DNA of 64,000 bases from Oceanobacillus oncorhynchi (GCF_000821065.1 NZ_CDGG01000001.1:992001-1056000); one strand, 5' to 3'; counted from the stretch's first letter, positions 18,812-28,224 are shown. Numbers and translations: made by a program. The notes: generated by a model from the sequence alone, not told the origin.

Positions 18812-20656
18812 TTGTGTGGAATTACCGGATTCATTAGCTGGGATAAACGTGCGAGGGACGAGAGAGACACATTAGAAAAGATGGCAGCTACATTGTCTTT
18901 GCGCGGTCCAGATGCAACGGATTATTGGCTGGATGGTCACGTAGGATTTGGCCATACCCGTCTTTCTGTTATTGATTTAGAGGGCGGCAGACAGCCGATG
19001 ACCAAAGAGGCGGAACATAAGCAATACGTTATTTGTTATAACGGAGAGCTTTATAATACAGAGGAATTACGGAAAAGCCTGATGCAGCGGGGGTATACAT
19101 TTGCGACAACCTCGGATACAGAGGTCCTGTTAACAAGTTATATGGAATGGAAGGAAGACTGTGTGGACCACTTAAACGGTATTTTTGCGTTTGCTATTTG
19201 GGATAATGCGGCGGAGAAGCTGTTTATTGCACGTGACCGTTTAGGGGTAAAGCCATTTTTTTACAGTGAAAAAGGAAAAACGTTTGTGTTCGGTTCCGAA
19301 ATAAAAGCGCTTCTTGCGCATCCGCAGGTAACAACAAAAATTGATCGGACCGGGCTCTCGGAGGTCTTTGGTTTGGGGCCTTCCAGAACACCGGGGCATG
19401 GGTTGTTTAAAGATGTCAATGAATTAAGAGCCGGGCATGCGATGGCTGTTTCGAGAGAAGGAATAAAGGTCTGGCGTTATTGGAATTTAGAAAGTAAAGA
19501 GCATAAGGATTCCTTAGAAGAGACAGCAGAAAAAGTACGGACGCTGTTTATCGATTCCGTTCAAAGGCAGCTTGTAGCAGATGTACCTGTGGCTACCTTC
19601 CTGTCAGGCGGTTTAGATTCCAGTGCAATTACAGCCATAGCGGCAAATCACTACAAAGAAAAAGGACTGGGCGCTTTATCGACCTTCTCCCTCGATTACC
19701 AAGGTAATAAAAAGCATTTTCAGGAGAGTAAATTTCAGCCTTCCAGTGATCAGCAATGGATTGAAAAAATGGTGGAAGCTTTCTCAACAGATCATCATGA
19801 AGAAGTGATTACAGGGATGGAGCTTGCTTCCCTGCTGAAAGAAGCGGTCGAAGTGAGAGACCAGCCGGGGCAGGCAGATATTGATTCCTCCTTATTATGG
19901 TGCTGCCAGCAAATGAAGAAGCATACAACCGTGGCTTTGTCTGGAGAGTGTGCAGATGAAATATTCGGCGGGTACCCTTGGTTCCATGATCCGACGGCCG
20001 TGGGAGACAGCTTTCCATGGATTCGGTCTTTAGATGGAAGAGTTGAATTATTGCATGATGATTGGCAGAGCAAATTACAAATTGCAGATTATGTGCAGGA
20101 CAGATATCAAACGACAATAGATGAAACGCCTCGCCTCGATGGAGAAAGCAAGGTAGATGCAAGGCGCAGGGAATTGTTTTATTTAAATATGCAGTGGTTT
20201 ATGTCCCAGCTTCTGGACAGAAAAGATCGAATGAGCATGGGTGCAGGGCTGGAAGTGCGTGTTCCATATGCAGATCATCATCTTGTGGAATATGTCTGGA
20301 ATATTCCCTGGGAAATGAAAATGGCGAATGGCAGGGAGAAAGGGATCTTACGAAAGGCGATGGAAGGCGTTCTGCCGCAAGAGGTGCTTTACCGGAAGAA
20401 GAGCCCTTATCCAAGGACATTTCAGCCGGAATATACGGAGCAGGTGTCGCAGTGGATGCGGAAGATTTTAACCGACTCCGAAGCAAGGATCTTTGAGTTT
20501 TTGAAGAAGGATAAGGTAGAGAAAATTGTAGAAAGCACGGGGAAAGAGTTCAAGGATCCGTGGTATGGTCAGCTGATGAGAGGGCCGCAGTTAATTGCTC
20601 ATCTCTGCCAGATTGATTATTGGTTACGGAAATATGATATTGAAGTCAGTGAATAG
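18812..20656 (+). CDS. asnO: Asparagine synthase (glutamine-hydrolysing), AsnO type
   Basis: ATP-dependent amidation of aspartate (or a related carboxylate) using glutamine. The 614 residues match the length and architecture of B. subtilis AsnO. An N-terminal Ntn glutaminase domain begins with the catalytic Cys2 (MCGITGF) and holds RLSVIDLEGGRQPM and YNGELYN. The synthetase domain has the PP-loop FLSGGLDSSAITA and LSGECADEIFGGYPWFHDP, then DRKDRMSMGAGLEVRVPYAD. TTG at 18812 is required to place Cys at position 2; GAGAGGATGAGG lies upstream. In B. subtilis asnO is sporulation-linked. It stands alone here. Confidence 0.94.
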   Translation: MCGITGFISWDKRARDERDTLEKMAATLSLRGPDATDYWLDGHVGFGHTRLSVIDLEGGRQPMTKEAEHKQYVICYNGELYNTEELRKSLMQRGYTFATTSDTEVLLTSYMEWKEDCVDHLNGIFAFAIWDNAAEKLFIARDRLGVKPFFYSEKGKTFVFGSEIKALLAHPQVTTKIDRTGLSEVFGLGPSRTPGHGLFKDVNELRAGHAMAVSREGIKVWRYWNLESKEHKDSLEETAEKVRTLFIDSVQRQLVADVPVATFLSGGLDSSAITAIAANHYKEKGLGALSTFSLDYQGNKKHFQESKFQPSSDQQWIEKMVEAFSTDHHEEVITGMELASLLKEAVEVRDQPGQADIDSSLLWCCQQMKKHTTVALSGECADEIFGGYPWFHDPTAVGDSFPWIRSLDGRVELLHDDWQSKLQIADYVQDRYQTTIDETPRLDGESKVDARRRELFYLNMQWFMSQLLDRKDRMSMGAGLEVRVPYADHHLVEYVWNIPWEMKMANGREKGILRKAMEGVLPQEVLYRKKSPYPRTFQPEYTEQVSQWMRKILTDSEARIFEFLKKDKVEKIVESTGKEFKDPWYGQLMRGPQLIAHLCQIDYWLRKYDIEVSE

Positions 20657-20675
20657 GCTATGCGGTTGATATAGC

Positions 20676-20736
20676 AAAAAAAGTGTAGGAAGCAGATGTT
20701 TTATGATACCTCTGTTTCCTATGCTTTTTCTTTTTT
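20676..20736 (+). terminator. Terminator of asnO
   Basis: AAAAAAGTGTAGGAA and TTCCTATGCTTTTT form the stem, followed by CTTTTTT. Confidence 0.75.
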
Positions 20737-20873
20737 GGAAGCCTGTACCATGATGTTCAAAATAATATCAAAAAAGTGTGAAAAAGCTGTATTGACGTGA
20801 AATTTGTCGAATGATAAGATATTATCATGCTTTAACACTTTAACATGTTGAAAAGGAGCGTTCAGAATCCATT

Positions 20874-22142
20874 ATGTTTTTTAAAGAGCAATATCAGCTG
20901 ATAAAAGACGTGGCAGAGGATATTTATTACCACCCGGAATTAGGCTATAAAGAACAGCGGACAAAAGAGAATATCATCCGCTTTTTAAAGGAAGTTGATC
21001 CAGATGTGGACATCGAGCATTTCAGTACGACAGGATTCAAGACGACATTAGGGCCCGAAGAAGGGGATACACATATTGCGTTTATTGCTGAGCTGGATGC
21101 AGTGTATGCACCATCACATATGTACGCTGATAAAGAGACAGGAGCGGCTCATAACTGTGGACACTATACGCAAGTGGGCATCGCACTGGCAATCTATCGT
21201 TATTACGTGAAGACGAATGCCAGCAAGAATTGGAAAAATAAAATAAGTTTTATCTTTGTCCCAGCAGAAGAGTATTTAGATTTGGCTTATCGTGATGCAT
21301 TGATTGAACAGGGAACGATCACGCATTATGGCGGCAAGCCGGAATTGATGAAGCTGGGTGTTTTTGATGATATCGATTTAGCTATTTGCGTACATGCCAT
21401 TGGCGGCGAGTTTGATAACCGGACAGTGAATGTGAATTGCGATTTAGCTGGTTTTCTTTATAAAAAGTATACCTTTAAAGGAAAAGCAACGCATGCCGGT
21501 TTTGATCCGTTTTCCAGCAAGAATGCCTACAGCATGTCCACGGTTTTCAATACTGCAGTCGGTTTAATGAGACAGCAGCTGGATGAGAAGGAGCATGTTC
21601 GTATTAATCCTATTGTAATGGGCTCCGATATGTCGACCAATGTGGTTCCGAATGAAATCACAGTTGGCACCGATCTCCGGACAAAAACCGTGGATTATTT
21701 AAAAGAAGCGGCAGCCAAACTGGATGATGCAGCTAAGGGAAGCGCGATTGCCCTGCAGGGGGACGTGGGAACACATACACAAATGGGGTACCTTCCGTTT
21801 ATTCAGAACAGATACCTTTCCACCTTTGTACAAGCTGTTTTTGATAATTTTTCGGAAATTGATGAAATCGATAACGAGAGCTTTATTAGTGCGGCTGGGG
21901 ATATTGGTGATTTATCGTATATGATTCCATGTATCCAAATCGGCTATAGCGGCTTTACAGGAACGATTCATGGTGATAATTTCATTGATGTGGATCCGGA
22001 ATTTATTTATAGCATTTTCCCGGAATTTGTTGCGGAAGTATTAGAGAATATAGATGAAAATGTGGACAAGGAAAAATTGTATAAACGTTCTTATTCGGAA
22101 TATCTTTCGGTGATTAATCAGATTGTGGATGGTTCCAACTAG
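20874..22142 (+). CDS. M20-family metallopeptidase/amidohydrolase
   Basis: Probable zinc or cobalt amidohydrolase of the aminoacylase/IAA-amino-acid hydrolase group (M20D-like), cytosolic. In the 422 residues I see HPELGYKE near the N-terminus, AELDAVYAP and HNCGHYTQVG (metal ligands), FVPAEEY (catalytic/ligand Glu pair), CVHAIGG, and the dimerisation domain with KGKATHAGFDPFSSKNAY. The C-terminal catalytic lid includes GDIGDLSYMIP. The substrate is unknown. The ribosome site (AAGGAGCG) is rather far from ATG 20874. The two following membrane-protein genes suggest import and cleavage of an acylated amino acid or small amide (inference). Confidence 0.85.
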   Translation: MFFKEQYQLIKDVAEDIYYHPELGYKEQRTKENIIRFLKEVDPDVDIEHFSTTGFKTTLGPEEGDTHIAFIAELDAVYAPSHMYADKETGAAHNCGHYTQVGIALAIYRYYVKTNASKNWKNKISFIFVPAEEYLDLAYRDALIEQGTITHYGGKPELMKLGVFDDIDLAICVHAIGGEFDNRTVNVNCDLAGFLYKKYTFKGKATHAGFDPFSSKNAYSMSTVFNTAVGLMRQQLDEKEHVRINPIVMGSDMSTNVVPNEITVGTDLRTKTVDYLKEAAAKLDDAAKGSAIALQGDVGTHTQMGYLPFIQNRYLSTFVQAVFDNFSEIDEIDNESFISAAGDIGDLSYMIPCIQIGYSGFTGTIHGDNFIDVDPEFIYSIFPEFVAEVLENIDENVDKEKLYKRSYSEYLSVINQIVDGSN

Positions 22143-22158
22143 TTGCGTTTAAAAGGAT

Positions 22159-22192
22159 GTTCAAAAGGCCTAATAAAAGGGGCTTTTTAAAC
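22159..22192. repeat. Short palindrome resembling the ends of the 5338-5481 element
   Basis: GTTCAAAAGGCC and GGGCTTTTTAAAC flank a 9-nt loop, followed by ACGTACTTTAAG. The longer element ends CCTTTTTGAAC followed by ACGTATTATAAG, so ends and flank agree. It may be an internally deleted copy. It sits between the amidohydrolase and the DUF3100 gene. Confidence 0.5.
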
Positions 22193-22219
22193 ACGTACTT
22201 TAAGAATTGGGGAATAGAT

Positions 22220-23011
22220 ATGGTGAAAAATTTTGTTTATTTTGTATTGTTTGTCCTGGCAGTTATTGCGGCAGCTGAGCTGATTGGTATTCAATCGTTT
22301 ACAATCGGTTCAATGACCATTTCGATGCTTCCATTAGTTTTTGCGATTGCCATTGCGATGATCCTTGCTCTGCCGTTTTTGCGGAAAGGTATTCTGAAAA
22401 AGATATACAGTAAGAAGAATGTTGATTTTGCAAGCAAATATTTAATTTTTATTATGCTTCCATTAATGGCTCGGTACGGATCCGATGTTGCTCCGCAGAT
22501 CAGAGAGATTCTGCAGGTCGGCTGGGTGTTTATTATTCAGGAGATTGGTAATCTGGGAACAGTTCTTTTCGGACTGCCAATTGCTATATTGATAGGCTTG
22601 CGCCGCGAAGCAATTGGAGCCACCTTAGGATTAGGAAGGGAAGGAGAGCTTGCGTATATTTCCGAAAAGTATACATTGGAATCTCCGGAAGGGCGGGGAG
22701 TTATCTCGCTTTATGTCATCGGTACGTTATTCGGGACGATGTTCTTTAGTATATTTGCACCGATTTTGCTTGATTTCGGTATTCGTGTTGAGGCACTTGC
22801 GATGGCTTCCGGAGTAGGTTCAGGAAGCATGATGAGTGCGGCATCTGCCACGCTGGTAGCAAGAGTTCCTGAAATGGAAAACACCATTTTAGCCTATGCT
22901 TCCGCCAGTCAGCTGTTAACCAGCTTTATCGGTACATTTACGATGGTATTCCTTGCCGCTCCGTTACAGCAGGTTGTATATAAGTTCTTAGTTAGAGGTG
23001 ACAAAAAATGA
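22220..23011 (+). CDS. DUF3100-type integral membrane protein
   Basis: The 263-residue product has about 8 hydrophobic segments (for example FVYFVLFVLAVIAAAELIGI, MLPLVFAIAIAMILALPFL, YLIFIMLPLMA, GTVLFGLPIAILIGL), the motif RREAIGATLGLGREGELAYI and a Gly/Ser-rich helix GVGSGSMMSAASATLV. It resembles DUF3100 proteins, probable carriers whose substrate is not established. ATG 22220 with GGGGAATAG upstream is preferred over 22157, whose extra residues are encoded by the palindromic repeat. Its stop overlaps the next start (ATGA). Confidence 0.75.
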   Translation: MVKNFVYFVLFVLAVIAAAELIGIQSFTIGSMTISMLPLVFAIAIAMILALPFLRKGILKKIYSKKNVDFASKYLIFIMLPLMARYGSDVAPQIREILQVGWVFIIQEIGNLGTVLFGLPIAILIGLRREAIGATLGLGREGELAYISEKYTLESPEGRGVISLYVIGTLFGTMFFSIFAPILLDFGIRVEALAMASGVGSGSMMSAASATLVARVPEMENTILAYASASQLLTSFIGTFTMVFLAAPLQQVVYKFLVRGDKK

Positions 23012-23493
23012 ACCCGACCATGCGCCGTTATATCCGATATGCGTTCGTACTTTTATTAAGTGTAGCATTGATTTTATTTGCACAAGAAATCAAGCTGATT
23101 AAAAACCCGGATTCGACACCAATTACATCCATGACCTTTGTCGGGTTAGGAATCCTTTGGTTATTTTCATTTATGGGTGTGATTATTGCTGATCTTATGA
23201 AATTAGTTCCAATCAAAGTCATCCGTGATTTTCCTATTTTAGGCTGGGTATCAATTACATCTTTAACGATGTGCCTGATTTCAGATTTTTTCGTTGAAGC
23301 AATCCAGTCTGTAGACTTTCTTGCGATTACAACACCAATTTTGACGGTTGCCGGTATTTCCGTAGCCAACCGGCTTGTTGATTTGCGGAGAACCTCCTGG
23401 AAAATTGCGATTGTTGCTGTCTTTGTATTTGCAGGAACGTATCTGTGCAGTGCCTTATTAGCACAGCTTGGACTGTTTTTCGCAGGTAATTAA
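23008..23493 (+). CDS. Integral membrane protein partner of the DUF3100 protein
   Basis: I do not recognise a named family. The 161 residues form about four to five spans (AFVLLLSVALILFAQEI, FVGLGILWLFSFMGVIIADLM, ITSLTMCLISDFFVEAI, IAIVAVFVFAGTYLCSALLAQLGLFF). The ATG overlaps the preceding TGA (ATGA), so the two are translationally coupled and probably form a two-component carrier. A terminator follows. Confidence 0.7.
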   Translation: MNPTMRRYIRYAFVLLLSVALILFAQEIKLIKNPDSTPITSMTFVGLGILWLFSFMGVIIADLMKLVPIKVIRDFPILGWVSITSLTMCLISDFFVEAIQSVDFLAITTPILTVAGISVANRLVDLRRTSWKIAIVAVFVFAGTYLCSALLAQLGLFFAGN

Positions 23494-23503
23494 ATTTGAT
23501 TTG

Positions 23504-23543
23504 AAAAGACTTTTCCTATGAATGGCAGGAAGAGTCTTTTTTT
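23504..23543 (+). terminator. Terminator of the amidohydrolase-carrier operon
   Basis: AAAAGACTTTTCCT pairs with AGGAAGAGTCTTTT, then TTT. Confidence 0.88.
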
Positions 23544-23703
23544 AGATGGATAGATTAGCAAGAACGCTTACAGATTCCAGAACAAGTATGATAGACTTAA
23601 AGAAAGGGGATAGAGTCTTTCATATTCCGTGTTTTTTTGATGGGATATCCGGTTTTTCTTGCCGGTCAGACGATAACAAAATAGTCCTTGAAAGGATGAG
23701 CAG

Positions 23704-25314
23704 ATGGAGCAGATACATCAAAAATTTAATCCTTATGCAATTGCAAGAGAATCCATATACGCAAAAAAAGGGATGGTTGCGACGAGCCAGCCTTTGGCAG
23801 CGGAGGCGGGGTTAGAAATTTTGAAAAAAGGCGGCAATGCCATTGATGCTGCGATTGCGACAGCGGCCTGTTTAACAGTGGTAGAGCCGACATCCAATGG
23901 AATTGGCGGAGATGCGTTTGCCCTTGTATGGACAAAAGGGGAGCTGCATGGTTTGAATGGCAGCGGAAGGTCTCCTGAACATATTTCCATAGAGGCAGTC
24001 AAAGAAAAAGGATATGATACGATTCCCCAATTTGGGTGGATACCTGTAACGGTACCTGGTGTGCCTAAAGCATGGGCGGAATTATCCAGACGCTTTGGCA
24101 AATTGTCCTTAAAAGAAACGCTGCAGCCGGCTATTGAATATGCCAGGGAAGGCTTCCCGGTATCGCCGATATTAGCTCGCTTCTGGAAGAAAGCCTATCA
24201 AATGTATCAAAAGGAAGAAGGCTATGATTTTGCTGCCTGGTTTGAAACCTTTGCCCCCGACGGCAGAGCTCCTAAAGTGGGAGAAATCTGGAAATCAGCC
24301 GATCATGCAGCGACGTTAGAAGCGATTGCAGAAACGGATGCAGCCTCTTTTTATGAAGGCGAGCTGGCTGACAAAATTGCCCGGGCCTCTGAGGAAGCTG
24401 GCGGCTTTTTAACAAAAACGGATTTAGAAAAGCATGAAACAGAATGGGTAACTCCAATAAAGGTCAATTACCGTGGGTATGATATTTGGGAAATTCCTCC
24501 GAATGGGCAGGGAATCATTGCGCTGAAGGCGTTGAATATTTTAAAGGGCTATTCGATGACAGCCAAGGAATCGGTAGATACATATCATAAGCAAATGGAA
24601 GCGATGAAGCTGGCTTTTGAAGACGGGAAACGGCATATTACCGAGGAAATCCAAATGCACTATACAACGAAGCAGCTTTTGAGTGAGAAATACGCGGCTT
24701 CGAGAAGAGCATTGATTGGCGAGGAAGCGATTCTTCCTAATGCAGGTGACCCTGCCGGCAGCGGAACAGTTTATTTAGCAACAGCAGATGAAGAAGGGAA
24801 TATGGTTTCCTTTATCCAGAGTAATTATAAGGGCTTTGGTTCAGGAGTAGTGATTCCCGGAACAGGGATTGCGATGCAAAATCGAGGATGGGATTTCTCC
24901 ATGGATGAGACGCACGTCAATGTGCTGGCAGGCGGGAAAAGAACCTATCATACGATTATTCCCGGCTTTATTACAAAGGACAACGACGCAATTGGTCCAT
25001 TCGGCGTGATGGGAGGGTTTATGCAGCCGCAGGGACATGTTCAGGTTGTGATGAATACGATTGATTTTGGGCTTCATCCGCAGGCTGCTTTGGATGCACC
25101 GAGATGGCAATGGTTGAAAGAGAAAAGGATAGAAGTAGAGCATCGATTTCCGTATACAATTGCTCAAGAATTGCGTCAAAAAGGACATGATATACACATA
25201 CAGCTGGAGCCGAACAGCTTCGGACGCGGGCAAATCATCTGGCGCAGCCCGGAAACCGGCGTGCTCTCTGGAGGAACCGAGTCCAGGGCAGACGGGCATA
25301 TCGCTGTATGGTAG
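23704..25314 (+). CDS. Gamma-glutamyltransferase-family protein (YwrD-like)
   Basis: Ntn-hydrolase that would cleave or transfer gamma-glutamyl groups. The 536 residues have no obvious signal peptide, unlike secreted Ggt, and resemble B. subtilis YwrD. Seen: KKGGNAIDAAIATAACLTVVEPTSNGIGGDAFALVW (N-terminal large subunit) and PAGSGTVYLATADEEGNMVSFIQSNY, where the threonine of GSGT is the presumed autocleavage nucleophile; GGFMQPQGHVQVVMN is in the small subunit. AAAGGATGAG precedes the ATG. The following genes are the two half-size chromate transporters, as in the ywr region of B. subtilis. Confidence 0.88.
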   Translation: MEQIHQKFNPYAIARESIYAKKGMVATSQPLAAEAGLEILKKGGNAIDAAIATAACLTVVEPTSNGIGGDAFALVWTKGELHGLNGSGRSPEHISIEAVKEKGYDTIPQFGWIPVTVPGVPKAWAELSRRFGKLSLKETLQPAIEYAREGFPVSPILARFWKKAYQMYQKEEGYDFAAWFETFAPDGRAPKVGEIWKSADHAATLEAIAETDAASFYEGELADKIARASEEAGGFLTKTDLEKHETEWVTPIKVNYRGYDIWEIPPNGQGIIALKALNILKGYSMTAKESVDTYHKQMEAMKLAFEDGKRHITEEIQMHYTTKQLLSEKYAASRRALIGEEAILPNAGDPAGSGTVYLATADEEGNMVSFIQSNYKGFGSGVVIPGTGIAMQNRGWDFSMDETHVNVLAGGKRTYHTIIPGFITKDNDAIGPFGVMGGFMQPQGHVQVVMNTIDFGLHPQAALDAPRWQWLKEKRIEVEHRFPYTIAQELRQKGHDIHIQLEPNSFGRGQIIWRSPETGVLSGGTESRADGHIAVW

Positions 25315-25354
25315 AACAGGCTTGAAAATGAGATAAAGAAGGATTGTTATATTC

Positions 25355-25918
25355 ATGAAAAAGCAATGGGATATTTTTATCGCTTTCTTCCGGATAGGAA
25401 TGCTGGGCTTCGGCGGCGGACCGGCCTCGATCCCGCTTATGCGGAAGGAAGCTGTCGAGAAGTATAAATGGCTGGATGAGGACGAATTTACTGATATGTT
25501 ATCCATCAGCAATACCTTGCCTGGACCGATAGCCACCAAGCTGGCAGGCTATATCGGCTATCGTGTCTCCGGCTGGATTGGCATGCTGAATGCGTTGGTT
25601 GCTTCTGTGATTCCAACTGTTTTATTAGTTATTATTTTATTAAGAACGTTATCAGAGGTCCGTGAATTTGATTGGGTGAAGGGCATGACTGCAGCGGTGG
25701 TAGCTGTTGTAGGGATGATGATGGCCGTTCTGACGTGGCAGTTCCTTCATAAAGCGGGAAAAGGTCTCGGCTGGGCTCGTGCGATTATTATGCTTGCAGT
25801 GATATTTGTAGTACTAAATTACCTGCATATTCATCCGGGCATTGTGATTGGCTTTCTCTTAATTATCGCTTTTGCTCTTCCGGTGAAAAAGAAGGAGAAA
25901 GAAGGTGAACGCTCATGA
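25355..25918 (+). CDS. Chromate transporter subunit (ChrA family, YwrB-like)
   Basis: Half-size member of the CHR family. The 187 residues contain one CHR domain: FRIGMLGFGGGPASIPLMRKEAVEKYKWLDEDEFTDMLSISNTLPGPIATKLAGYIGY, then about four to five spans. Such short CHR proteins work as pairs, and the partner overlaps by 4 bp. Chromate efflux is the annotated role of the family; the physiological anion is not shown here. Starts 40 bp after the YwrD-like gene. Confidence 0.88.
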   Translation: MKKQWDIFIAFFRIGMLGFGGGPASIPLMRKEAVEKYKWLDEDEFTDMLSISNTLPGPIATKLAGYIGYRVSGWIGMLNALVASVIPTVLLVIILLRTLSEVREFDWVKGMTAAVVAVVGMMMAVLTWQFLHKAGKGLGWARAIIMLAVIFVVLNYLHIHPGIVIGFLLIIAFALPVKKKEKEGERS

Positions 25919-26442
25919 TTTTATGGGATATTTTTGTTGCTTTCTTTATTCCGGGAATCATCGGCTATGGAGGCGGTCCTGCTTCGATAACCCTGGTCGA
26001 AAATGAGGTCGTGCGTAATTATGGGTGGATGTCTGTGCAGGAATTTGGCGAGGTGCTGGCCTTTGCCAATTCACTGCCCGGACCGATAGCCACCAAAATG
26101 GCAGGATACGTCGGCTATGAACTAGGCGGTGTGGCAGGCTCCATTGTTGGCATCTTTGCCACGGTTGCCCCTTCGTTGATTTTAATGATTTTACTGGGCG
26201 GCATTTTACTCAAATATAAAAAATCCGAACGCGTCCATCGGCTGACGGTATTTGTCCAGCCCGTTATTGCAGTGCTGCTGGGTGTGATTGCCTGGAATTT
26301 CTGGGCAGAAGCATATATCAGTATTGGACTGCTGCAAACAGCCATTATCGTTGTTATCAGTTTTTACCTGATAGAAATAAAACAGGTGCATCCGGCATTT
26401 ATTATTGCTGGAGCCATGTTATATGGCGGCTTTTTCTTGTGA
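25915..26442 (+). CDS. Chromate transporter subunit (ChrA family, YwrA-like)
   Basis: Second half-size CHR protein, 175 residues, with the same core motif (GYGGGPASITLVENEVV and ANSLPGPIATKMAGYVGYELGG) followed by hydrophobic segments. The ATG overlaps the end of its partner (GAACGCTCATGA), so the two are co-translated and probably insert in opposite orientation, as described for paired CHR proteins. Confidence 0.88.
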   Translation: MILWDIFVAFFIPGIIGYGGGPASITLVENEVVRNYGWMSVQEFGEVLAFANSLPGPIATKMAGYVGYELGGVAGSIVGIFATVAPSLILMILLGGILLKYKKSERVHRLTVFVQPVIAVLLGVIAWNFWAEAYISIGLLQTAIIVVISFYLIEIKQVHPAFIIAGAMLYGGFFL

Positions 26443-26490
26443 AATTGCTTGGTCAAAAAAATGAAGAACATGATAATTTGTGGAGGCTTA

Positions 26491-26548
26491 CCAGAGACAT
26501 TTTGTTAGAGAGGATATATTTTACCTGTCTGGCAGATGTCTCTTTTTT
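26491..26548 (+). terminator. Terminator after the chromate transporter pair
   Basis: AGAGACAT and ATGTCTCT form the outer stem with a long loop, followed by TTTTT. Confidence 0.65.
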
Positions 26549-26721
26549 CCCATTTAACGCTATATCGCATCTCTTCTCGTATCCAAGCATGACAACCTTC
26601 TAATATTATTTTGGCAACAAACACGTGACAAAGTTGCATTTTGATTAGGTTGTTTTCCCTTGATGACACGGCATAAAATAAAGATAAGAAATGAATTCAA
26701 AAGGGAAAGGAGTTTAACAAT

Positions 26722-28152
26722 ATGTCAACACAAAACGGTGGATTACGTGCAAAAGTACAAAAATTTGGAAGTAACCTCAGTGGAATGATTATGCCGAACA
26801 TCGGTGCTTTTATTGCTTGGGGGTTAATTACAGCTTTATTTATTCCGGATGGCTGGATTCCAAATGAAACGATGGCTAGCTTAGTTGATCCAATGATTAA
26901 ATATTTATTGCCATTATTGATTGGTTTCACGGGCGGACGTATGGTCTATGATTTCCGTGGAGGAGTTGTAGGTGCCATTGCGACAATGGGGGTTATTGTC
27001 GGAGCAGAACAGCCAATGTTCCTTGGAGCGATGGTAATGGGCCCGTTAGCCGGTTATCTGATGAAGAAAGTGGATGATCTATTTCAGGCAAAAATTCGCC
27101 AGGGCTTTGAAATGTTATATAATAATTTCTCATCTGGGATTTTAGCCGCTATCCTTGCGATGATTGCGGTAGCTGGAATTGGACCAATCGTTTCTGGCTT
27201 AACAAATGCTTTAGGAAGAGGTGTTGAAGCTATTGTCAGTGCGGGGTTATTACCGTTAACCAGTATTATTCTCGAACCTGCCAAGACACTATTTTTAAAT
27301 AATGCGATTAACCACGGTATTCTGACACCGCTTGGATCAGAACAGTCATTAGAAACAGGAAAATCTATTCTGTTCCTTCTTGAAGCGAATCCTGGACCTG
27401 GTCTAGGAATATTACTTGCTTTTGCTTTCTTTGGAAAAGGCGTATCCAAAGCATCTGCGCCAGGGGCAGCAATTATTCAGTTCTTAGGTGGTATTCATGA
27501 AATTTATTTCCCTTATATCTTAATGAAGCCTACGTTAATTATTGCAGCCATTTTTGGTGGTATGTCAGGAATATTTACACTTCAATTATTTGATGCAGGG
27601 TTGAGAGCTGCTGCCTCACCAGGAAGTATTTTCGCTGTTATATTCATGACACCTGCTAACAGTTATGTCGGAGTTATCTTAAGTGTGATTATAGCAACTG
27701 CCGTTTCCTTTGGTATCGCTTCCTTTATCCTGAAGACTTCAAAAGGCGGGGAAGAGGACCTTACCGCTTCCACAGAAAAAATGGAAGCAATGAAAGGAAA
27801 GAAAAGCAGCGTCAGCAGTTCTCTGACAGGAGAAAAGGAAGAAGCGGATATCGAAACACCTGTGAAGGACCCAGCAGAAATAAATAAAATTATTTTCGCA
27901 TGTGATGCCGGAATGGGCTCCAGTGCAATGGGCGCTTCGTTGTTAAAGAATAAATTCAAGAAAAACGATATTGCCATCGATGTAACGAATAAAGCAATTA
28001 ATGAAATTCCGGATGATGCAGATATTATCATTACGCAAAAAACACTGACAGACAGGGCGAAAGCAAAACGTCCGGATGCAGAGCATATTTCTGTCGATAA
28101 TTTCTTAAACAGCCCGCGCTACGATGAATTGGTCGAACGATTAAAGGATTGA
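26722..28152 (+). CDS. mtlA: PTS mannitol transporter subunit IICB
   Basis: Imports mannitol with concomitant phosphorylation to mannitol 1-phosphate. The 476 residues comprise the EIIC membrane domain (about 1-340; GSNLSGMIMPNIGAFIAWGLITALF, NNAINHGILTPLG, GGIHEIYFPYILMKP with the GIHE motif) and a cytosolic EIIB domain (about 385-476) with phosphorylated cysteine in FACDAGMGSSAMGASLL. A charged linker joins them. No EIIA domain is fused; it is the separate mtlF. AAAGGAG precedes the ATG. First gene of the operon; MtlR-dependent control is expected from the family. Confidence 0.95.
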   Translation: MSTQNGGLRAKVQKFGSNLSGMIMPNIGAFIAWGLITALFIPDGWIPNETMASLVDPMIKYLLPLLIGFTGGRMVYDFRGGVVGAIATMGVIVGAEQPMFLGAMVMGPLAGYLMKKVDDLFQAKIRQGFEMLYNNFSSGILAAILAMIAVAGIGPIVSGLTNALGRGVEAIVSAGLLPLTSIILEPAKTLFLNNAINHGILTPLGSEQSLETGKSILFLLEANPGPGLGILLAFAFFGKGVSKASAPGAAIIQFLGGIHEIYFPYILMKPTLIIAAIFGGMSGIFTLQLFDAGLRAAASPGSIFAVIFMTPANSYVGVILSVIIATAVSFGIASFILKTSKGGEEDLTASTEKMEAMKGKKSSVSSSLTGEKEEADIETPVKDPAEINKIIFACDAGMGSSAMGASLLKNKFKKNDIAIDVTNKAINEIPDDADIIITQKTLTDRAKAKRPDAEHISVDNFLNSPRYDELVERLKD

Positions 28153-28179
28153 TGTGGCTGGTGCAGTTATAATAAAGTA

Positions 28180-28207
28180 ATAGCCTTCTCTGTAAAGGGA
28201 AGGCTAT
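28180..28207 (+). other. Intercistronic hairpin between mtlA and mtlR
   Basis: ATAGCCTTC pairs perfectly with GAAGGCTAT. No T run follows, so it is not a classical terminator; it may lower expression of mtlR relative to mtlA or act as an RNA-processing site (inference). Confidence 0.5.
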
Positions 28208-28224
28208 CTGCGGAAGGGAGGTGA

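Noticed and set aside
20194..20496. 100-codon ORF inside asnO
   Set aside because: Frame shadow of a highly conserved gene.
23546..23815. 89-codon ORF upstream of and overlapping the YwrD-like gene
   Set aside because: Overlaps the real gene in another frame and has no convincing ribosome site.
24841..25539. 232-codon minus-strand ORF opposite the gamma-glutamyltransferase and chromate genes
   Set aside because: It lies antisense to two well-supported genes and its translation has no family features.
26640..26721. Specific sigma-A promoter for mtlA (TTGTTT, 18 nt, TAAAAT)
   Set aside because: Possible but weak; alternative spacings exist and no MtlR site could be defined.
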